Shown here in pieces: positions 58,553 to 64,000 of a DNA stretch of 64,000 nt (position 1 is its first letter; every line of letters starts with the position of its first letter). Origin of the DNA: Mycobacterium sp. URHB0044 (lineage in GTDB: Bacteria > Actinomycetota > Actinomycetes > Mycobacteriales > Mycobacteriaceae); NCBI RefSeq assembly GCF_000620625.1, contig NZ_JIAW01000004.1, positions 93,213 to 157,212 of the forward strand, in the 5' to 3' direction. A program made the position numbers and the translations under genes. The notes beneath the pieces are model-generated. The model searched no databases and was not told the DNA's origin. It worked only from the letters and a program-made list of their open reading frames with translations.

Positions 58553-61500
58553 GCAGTTCCACCTCTCGCGCCTACAGGTCATCAACTGGGGTGTCTTCGA
58601 CGGGTATCACTCCATCCCGTTCAGCGAAGGCGGCGCACTCATCGCCGGAGCCTCCGGCAGCGGCAAATCCTCACTGCTGGACGCGATCTCGCTCGGCTTC
58701 CTGCCCTTCAACCGTCGCAACTTCAACGCCTCCGGTGACAACTCGGCCGCTGGATCCAGCGCGGGCCGCCGCACGGTCGACAAGTACGTCCGCGGCGCGT
58801 GGGGTCAGCGCAGCGACGGCGGCACCAGCCGGGTGATGTACCTGCGCGGCGACGGCACCGCGTGGTCGGCCGTCGCCGTCACCTACACCGGCAACAGCGG
58901 CCGCACCGTCACCGGGCTGGTCCTCAAGTGGCTCACCGGTGAATCACGCTCGGACTCCTCGAGCCGGTTCGTCCTGGCCGACGGGGACCGGGACATCGAA
59001 GACGTCTGCAACCGTTGGGCCGCCGGGCGATTCGACTCGGGTGTGTTCAAGGAGGACAACTGGCGGTTCTCCACGAAGGTGGAGTCGCAGTACCTGGCCC
59101 AGCTGTACGCGACCATCGGCATCCGCGCCTCCGACGCCGCCCAGCAGTTGCTCGGCAAGGCCAAGTCGCTGAAAAGCGTTGGTGGCCTGGAACAGTTCGT
59201 TCGCGAGTTCATGCTCGACGAGCCGGGCAGCCTGACCCGACTGCCCGAAGCGCTCAAGCAGATCGATCCGTTGGTGGAGGCCCGCGAGCTGCTGGCGGTC
59301 GCCCAGCGCAAGCGCAAGATCCTCGGCGACATCGAGAAGATTCAGCAGCGCTATGCCTCCGAATCCTCCGACCTGGGCATCATCGACCTGGTCGACCAGC
59401 CGATGGTGCGGGCCTACACCGATCACGTCCGACTAAGCCAGTGCCCGGCCCAGATCGACTCGCTCGACAGCACCATCGACCAGCTCGGCAACGAGTACGA
59501 GGACGTCACCCGGGCGCTCAACATCGCCAAGGCCGAGGCGGATTCGCTCAACGCACAGATCAACGGATCCAGTGCCAGCATCGGCCCGCTGCAGTCGCAG
59601 GTGCAGGCCGCCGAGGCGCAGGCCGAGGAAGTCTCGCGCCGCCGCGCCGCCTACGAATCCATGCTGACCGCGCAGGACGTCGACATCCCGGACACCGCCG
59701 ACGAATTCTGGAACCTACGCGAGGAACTCAGCACCCAGGCCACCGAACTGCTGGCCAAACTCGACCGTGGCCGGGAAGCGTCCACCGACGCCGAATACGC
59801 GCAGAAGGTCGCACGGATGGCCCGCGACGACGCCGCCAAGGAACTCAAGCGCGTCGAGCACGTCGGCTCGGCGCTCCCCGAGTCGGCGATCACGATGCGC
59901 GAACACATCTGCGACGCCGTCGGTGTCGACCCTGGCGCGCTGCCCTACATCGCCGAGCTGATGGATCTGCGGCCCGAGCAGAGCCGCTGGCGCGTCGCGG
60001 TGGAGAAGGTGCTGCGCGGAGTCGGGCTGCGCCTGCTCGTTCCCGACTCGCACTACGCGGCGGTGCTGCGGTTCGTCAACGAGACCAACATGCGCGGACG
60101 GCTGCAGCTGCACCACGTCCGTTCGTCCGCCAGCGGGCGCGAGGCCGAGCCAAACACGTTGGCGGGCAAGCTGTTCATCGTCGACCCGACGCACGTCTGC
60201 GCTGCCGAGGCCGCCGACGTCATCGCCGCGGCCGGTGACCACATCTGCGTCGACACCCCTGACGTCTTTCCCCGCTTCCGCCGGGCAGTCACCGACACCG
60301 GCCTGTACAAAGACTCCGATCGGTTGGCCATCAAGGACGACCGGCGCGCACTCAAGCAGTCGGAGTACATCTTCCAGGGCGACGTCGCCGCGAAGATCGA
60401 CGCGCTGACCGTAGACCTGGCCAACGCCGAGGAGGCATTTCAAGCAGCGCGCCGTGCGGCCGACGACATCGCCGCCGAGCGCCAGCAGTGGCGGGACCGG
60501 GCCGCGGCGTGCAAGGCGATCTGCGAGCAGTTCCCGCAGTGGAACCACGTCGACACCGAGACCGCCGACGGTCACGCCGACCGACTGCGCGAACAGTATG
60601 AGCTGCTGCTGGCCGATCATCCCGACATCGAGGCACTCTCGGCACGTGCCGACGAATGCTGGGAGGAGATCCAGACGCTGATGACGCGGCGTGGGTCGAT
60701 CGAGACGCGCCGTGACGACTTGGACGGTCGCCGGACCCGGCTATTGGAGCTGCAGGAGCGCCTGACGCCGGCGTTCGTGTCGGAGCCGCTGACGGAGTTG
60801 CTCAACCGCTACGCCAGCGACGTGCCGGTGGCGTTGGAGCTGCTCAACCCCGAGCCGCACCGCGAGGCGGTGTTCAACGCCATCCGCCGCGAACGGGATC
60901 AGCTGCGTGAAAGCCGCAGGCGCTCATACGATGAGCTGGCCCGCATCCTCAACACGTTCGACACCGCGTTCCCCGACGCGATCCCCAACGACAGCGACGT
61001 GTTCGACGAGCGCGTGCACGACTACGTGGCGATGTGCCGGCACATCGACGAGCGCGAACTGCCCGAGGCCTATGAGCGGATGATGCGGCTCGTCACCGAG
61101 CAGGCTCCCGATGCGATCCTCACGCTGCACCGGGTGGCCGAGCAGGAAACCCGTCGCATCAGCGAGCAGATCGCCCGCGTCAACACCGGTTTGGGCTCAG
61201 TCGAGTTCAACCGGGGCACCCGGCTGACGCTGCGCGCCACCCCGCGCAGCCTGACGGCGGTCGCCGAGCTCACCGAGATCGTGAGGGCCATCTCGCGGCG
61301 GATCGCGGAAGTCGGCCTCGGCGACAAGCAGGCGATCCTGGACCAGTACGCCGACATCCTGCGGCTGCGCAACCGGCTGGCGTCCACGGCGCCCGAGGAC
61401 AAGGCGTGGACGCGGGACGCGTTGGACGTCCGCAACCGGTTCACGTTCGACTGCGCAGAGTGGGATGTCAGCACCGAGGAGCTGATCCGCACCCACAGCA

Positions 61501-61907
61501 ACGCCGGCGACAACTCCGGTGGTGAGCAGGAGAAGCTGATGGCGTTCTGCCTGGCGGGCGCGTTGAGCTTCAACCTGGCCAGTCCCGAAAGTTCGGACAA
61601 CAAACCGGTTTTCGCGCAGCTGATGCTCGACGAGGCGTTCTCGAAGTCCGACCCGCAGTTCGCGCAGCAGGCGCTGCAGGCATTCCGCAAGTTCGGCTTC
61701 CAGCTCGTCATCGTCGCCACGGTGCAGAACGCGACGACGATCCAGCCCTACATCGACAGCGTGGTCATGGTGTCGAAGAAGGAGGCCAGCGGCCGCAATG
61801 CCCGGCCCGTCGCGACCGTGGCGACCAAGACCATCGCGGACTTCACGAGCTTGCGGCAGGAGATGACGCTATCGGCTGCCGCCGCGCGAGTGCCCGCGAC
61901 GGTGTGA
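58545..61907 (+). CDS. jetC: JetC / MksB-like SMC ATPase
   Basis: 1120 residues from ATG 58545 behind AGGAGGAAG. Walker [20 protein letters not shown] (about 31-49), two long coiled arms (about 290-430 and 600-770) around a hinge, the ABC signature [20 protein letters not shown] and Walker [18 protein letters not shown]. It is the DNA-extruding motor of Wadjet/MksBEF systems; the M. smegmatis Ept version restricts plasmids. The usual fourth gene, the JetD/MksG nuclease, is not downstream: the next gene is an opposite-strand PucR regulator. Confidence 0.9.
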   Translation: MPEQFHLSRLQVINWGVFDGYHSIPFSEGGALIAGASGSGKSSLLDAISLGFLPFNRRNFNASGDNSAAGSSAGRRTVDKYVRGAWGQRSDGGTSRVMYLRGDGTAWSAVAVTYTGNSGRTVTGLVLKWLTGESRSDSSSRFVLADGDRDIEDVCNRWAAGRFDSGVFKEDNWRFSTKVESQYLAQLYATIGIRASDAAQQLLGKAKSLKSVGGLEQFVREFMLDEPGSLTRLPEALKQIDPLVEARELLAVAQRKRKILGDIEKIQQRYASESSDLGIIDLVDQPMVRAYTDHVRLSQCPAQIDSLDSTIDQLGNEYEDVTRALNIAKAEADSLNAQINGSSASIGPLQSQVQAAEAQAEEVSRRRAAYESMLTAQDVDIPDTADEFWNLREELSTQATELLAKLDRGREASTDAEYAQKVARMARDDAAKELKRVEHVGSALPESAITMREHICDAVGVDPGALPYIAELMDLRPEQSRWRVAVEKVLRGVGLRLLVPDSHYAAVLRFVNETNMRGRLQLHHVRSSASGREAEPNTLAGKLFIVDPTHVCAAEAADVIAAAGDHICVDTPDVFPRFRRAVTDTGLYKDSDRLAIKDDRRALKQSEYIFQGDVAAKIDALTVDLANAEEAFQAARRAADDIAAERQQWRDRAAACKAICEQFPQWNHVDTETADGHADRLREQYELLLADHPDIEALSARADECWEEIQTLMTRRGSIETRRDDLDGRRTRLLELQERLTPAFVSEPLTELLNRYASDVPVALELLNPEPHREAVFNAIRRERDQLRESRRRSYDELARILNTFDTAFPDAIPNDSDVFDERVHDYVAMCRHIDERELPEAYERMMRLVTEQAPDAILTLHRVAEQETRRISEQIARVNTGLGSVEFNRGTRLTLRATPRSLTAVAELTEIVRAISRRIAEVGLGDKQAILDQYADILRLRNRLASTAPEDKAWTRDALDVRNRFTFDCAEWDVSTEELIRTHSNAGDNSGGEQEKLMAFCLAGALSFNLASPESSDNKPVFAQLMLDEAFSKSDPQFAQQALQAFRKFGFQLVIVATVQNATTIQPYIDSVVMVSKKEASGRNARPVATVATKTIADFTSLRQEMTLSAAAARVPATV

Positions 61908-63507
61908 GCCCGAGTTCGCTGCCGCGGCGTACCTCCAATACCAGCATCGCGACATGCAGCGATGCCGTCGACTCTGCGTCCGTGAGGTCGACGCCTAGTT
62001 TCGTCTCGATACCCGATAGCCGCTTGTAGAGGGCTGGCCTGCTGATGCCGAGCCGGGTCGCAAGCGCGACCTTGTTCGCGCCCAGCCGCAGGTACTGCCG
62101 CAGTATCTCGAAATCCGTTGGCTTACTCACTCTCTCGGCTGTCAGCAGCGCCTTGAGTTCGGTTTCGGCGAACGCCTGAACTCGCGGGTCGTCTTGCAGC
62201 AACGAGACCAGCCCCCGCAGTCGGACATCGGAGGTGCGGTAGAAGGGCCGAGGCTGCCCGCCCATCGCCAATGCTGCCTCGGCTACGTGCGCCGCGCCGG
62301 CAATCCCGACGATGGCGTCGGTGATCAGTCCGGACGGCTCGCCCACTGCGAGTACCGACCGCTGACCGCCATCGACTCGCGCGACCTCTTGCGCCACGTC
62401 CAGCCCCAATGCGCCCCAAGCCTTCTCCGCTGCACCTGCCCGGCTCGCGCTCAATGCCACCACGGCGCCGATCTCCCCGTCGCTGCGGATCGTGAACAGC
62501 CCGGTGTGGCCCGACGCGTTCACGGTGTGTGCCACCGCATCGAGAAGCCTGACGTTGCGGCGCTGCCCGGCAACTGGATCGGATCCCGTCGACGCGTCTT
62601 CCGTCCGCACCACCACCGGGTGATACCGCGAGGTCTTTCGGAGACCCAGCGCGTACGCCCGGGCGGTGATCTCTCGTTCGTCGGTGACCCGGCTGCGAAG
62701 GACGTCGTCGATCAGCCCGCTCTGAGCCTGCTGGTGAAGTCCGGACCGGTCCCGCTCGACCATCCGGTGCAGCGCGAGTGCAGCCGCAGCACGCTCGAGC
62801 ACCATCTTGGCGCGCGACGCGTCCGCGGGAAGACGCGGGACGACCAACCTCCCCCATTCTTCGCCGCGGGGGCCCACCGCAGTCATCGCCCAGCCGTCGC
62901 GGCCTTCGGAGGCTCGCCGGGAGCGGTATTCCCAGTCATCGAGCAGCGTCGCCGTGGTACCCGGCCCCGGCGCTACGGCAAGTGCTTGGTGCGCAAGGTC
63001 TTCCAGCACGACCGGCTCATCGAGAATTCGAGCGGCGGCGGTGACGATCCCGGGCGCTGATACCCGTTTCATGCTCAGGTCGGTAAAAGTCTCGTGCACT
63101 CGACGATCGAATGCGACAGCTTCGAACTGCTCGGAAACGATCCGTCGGTGCACCGCCTCGGTCACTTCGACGAATTTGATCTCGCGGTGCAGCACTATCA
63201 ACGCGATGTTTGCATTCGTTGCTGCCGAGGCCGCCGTGCTCGGCAGAGGCGCGTCCGGGGTCAGTTCTGCGATGACCCCGAGGGCGCCCGCCTCGGCAAT
63301 GCTTCGCAGGTACCGGGCCGGAGATCTGCGCAGCGCGGCACCGGTTGTCAGTACCAGCTCGCCGCCCTGCAACAGGCTCGACAAGTCGGCGACATCGCTG
63401 ACGTGAATCCAGCGGATCTGATCGTCCCATCGGCAGTCGCTCAGCACCTCGGGCTGCCCAGCTTGGATGACAGGCATCTCGACGACTTCGGACACTGTGA
63501 GCGGCAT
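61843..63507 (-). CDS. PucR-family transcriptional regulator
   Basis: 554 residues. N-terminal PucR domain ([20 protein letters not shown] ... [26 protein letters not shown]), a GGDEF-like middle and the C-terminal HTH ([20 protein letters not shown] then [15 protein letters not shown]). It is divergent from mmsA and probably governs beta-alanine, pyrimidine or valine breakdown. The last 65 bp overlap the end of jetC, so the tail after ARRQP may be accidental extension. Confidence 0.85.
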   Translation of the reverse strand: MPLTVSEVVEMPVIQAGQPEVLSDCRWDDQIRWIHVSDVADLSSLLQGGELVLTTGAALRRSPARYLRSIAEAGALGVIAELTPDAPLPSTAASAATNANIALIVLHREIKFVEVTEAVHRRIVSEQFEAVAFDRRVHETFTDLSMKRVSAPGIVTAAARILDEPVVLEDLAHQALAVAPGPGTTATLLDDWEYRSRRASEGRDGWAMTAVGPRGEEWGRLVVPRLPADASRAKMVLERAAAALALHRMVERDRSGLHQQAQSGLIDDVLRSRVTDEREITARAYALGLRKTSRYHPVVVRTEDASTGSDPVAGQRRNVRLLDAVAHTVNASGHTGLFTIRSDGEIGAVVALSASRAGAAEKAWGALGLDVAQEVARVDGGQRSVLAVGEPSGLITDAIVGIAGAAHVAEAALAMGGQPRPFYRTSDVRLRGLVSLLQDDPRVQAFAETELKALLTAERVSKPTDFEILRQYLRLGANKVALATRLGISRPALYKRLSGIETKLGVDLTDAESTASLHVAMLVLEVRRGSELGLTPSRALARRQPIASSPAASS

Positions 63508-63521
63508 TTACATAGTGTAAA
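63507..63521. promoter_or_regulatory. perfect dyad at the PucR start codon
   Basis: TTTACA-TAG-TGTAAA overlaps the first base of the PucR ATG and lies 67 nt before the mmsA start. A likely PucR site for autorepression and mmsA control. Confidence 0.6.
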
Positions 63522-63587
63522 CAGCTAGCGGAGATTATTGACACTCTGCAGCAGTCGGTAGCCGCGCATCGGAGGCAAGCTGGACCC

Positions 63588-64000
63588 GTGCAGAATGCGA
63601 TTACTCATTGGTTCGACAACAAGGCCTTCGCGGGCAGTGGCGGTTCACTGCCGGTGACGAACCCCGCGACCGGCGCCGTGACGGGGCAGGTGGCGTTGGC
63701 CACCGCCGAGGATGCGCGCACCGTGATCGACGCGGCGGCCGCGGCGTTCCCGGCCTGGCGTGACACCTCGTTGGCCAAGCGCACCCAGGTGCTGTTCAAG
63801 TTTCGTGAGCTGCTCAACGAACGTAAGGGCGAGCTGGCCGAGATCATCACCAGCGAGCACGGCAAGGTCGTCTCCGACGCTTTGGGTGAAGTGTCTCGCG
63901 GCCAGGAAGTCGTCGAATTCGCCTGCGGCATCCCCCACCTGCTCAAGGGCGGATTCACCGAGAACGCCTCCACCAAGGTCGACGTCTACTCGGTGCGCCA
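63588..64000 (+). CDS. mmsA: methylmalonate-semialdehyde dehydrogenase (CoA-acylating), N-terminal part
   Basis: From GTG 63588 (GGAGGCAAGC upstream) the frame runs 137 codons off the right edge: ITHWFDNKAFAGSGGSLPVT, NPATGAVTGQVALATAEDAR, FPAWRDTSLAKRTQVLFKFR and ITSEHGKVVSDALGEVSRGQ, then VVEFACGIPHLLKG. This matches MmsA/IolA-type aldehyde dehydrogenases, which convert methylmalonate or malonate semialdehyde to propionyl- or acetyl-CoA. The catalytic Cys lies beyond the window. Confidence 0.88.
   Translation, partial: MQNAITHWFDNKAFAGSGGSLPVTNPATGAVTGQVALATAEDARTVIDAAAAAFPAWRDTSLAKRTQVLFKFRELLNERKGELAEIITSEHGKVVSDALGEVSRGQEVVEFACGIPHLLKGGFTENASTKVDVYSVR

Noticed and set aside
61908..64000. 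A possible jetD gene downstream of jetC
   Set aside because: The only frames are PucR (minus) and mmsA (plus); no TOPRIM or DUF3322/DUF2220-like sequence is seen.
1..64000. CRISPR arrays, tRNA or rRNA genes
   Set aside because: No direct-repeat/spacer array, tRNA cloverleaf or rRNA sequence was recognised on either strand by eye.

Overview
The window is high-GC actinobacterial DNA, most likely from a fast-growing Mycobacterium (Mycolicibacterium type). The reasons are a UsfY-like protein, an Rv1733c-like fragment, a close relative of the M. tuberculosis GH16 protein Rv0315, several F420/flavin-dependent luciferase-like oxidoreductases, GTG/TTG starts, ATGA-coupled operons and apparently leaderless promoters. 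The assignment rests on recognised families, not on a search.

Positions about 0.7-41.7 kb form one coherent stress/redox island. Its genes include a SigH-like ECF sigma factor and a second sigma protein reduced to region 2; methionine sulfoxide reductases A and B; thioredoxin and a thioredoxin-reductase-like protein that has lost its CxxC; transaldolase; a type II NADH dehydrogenase; an extra cytochrome c oxidase subunit I; a YedY-like molybdoenzyme with a flavin reductase; two flavin disulfide reductases beside a DUF417 (RclC-type) membrane protein; a nitroreductase, a quinone reductase, a thiolase and a stand-alone NAD-synthetase glutaminase domain; and several Cys-rich or tiny membrane proteins. 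Four large regulators sit in the middle: one MalT-type LAL, two tandem AAA/LuxR LAL paralogues and one GAF/Fis (AcoR-like) protein.

The main discovery is a composite promoter element that ties the island together. Ten copies have the perfect palindrome TCACCCGGGTGA, then 10-11 bp, then GGRTGA-N7-TCACCC (with small variations), then 10 bp, then a -10 hexamer of the form NANNNT. Each copy faces a gene or operon start in the same polarity, and several are embedded in the 3' end of the preceding gene. An eleventh, degenerate copy precedes the SigH-like gene. I saw none after 41.7 kb. The promoter-proximal GGRTGA half-site falls near -38.5, the position of the proximal MalT box, so the resident LAL proteins are natural candidate activators. 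The regulon content (Msr, Trx, RclC-like, quinone reductase, alternative respiratory enzymes) suggests a response to oxidants such as hypochlorite or to electrophile/redox stress. This function is inference.

Positions 41.9-49.6 kb are more mosaic: two TetR genes with clear operators, a tautomerase/VOC pair, a secreted small protein, a broken IS256-family transposase, a truncated Rv1733c-like gene, small basic or membrane ORFs, a polysaccharide deacetylase and a MerR regulator. Positions 49.7-54.3 kb hold two flavin monooxygenase-type genes, the GH16 hydrolase and a homocysteine methyltransferase-like enzyme. From 54.3 to 61.9 kb lie an M48 metalloprotease and a JetABC (MksF/E/B, Wadjet/Ept-like) SMC complex with no JetD nuclease beside it. 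The window ends with a divergent pair, a PucR regulator and an mmsA-type aldehyde dehydrogenase, the latter cut off by the edge.
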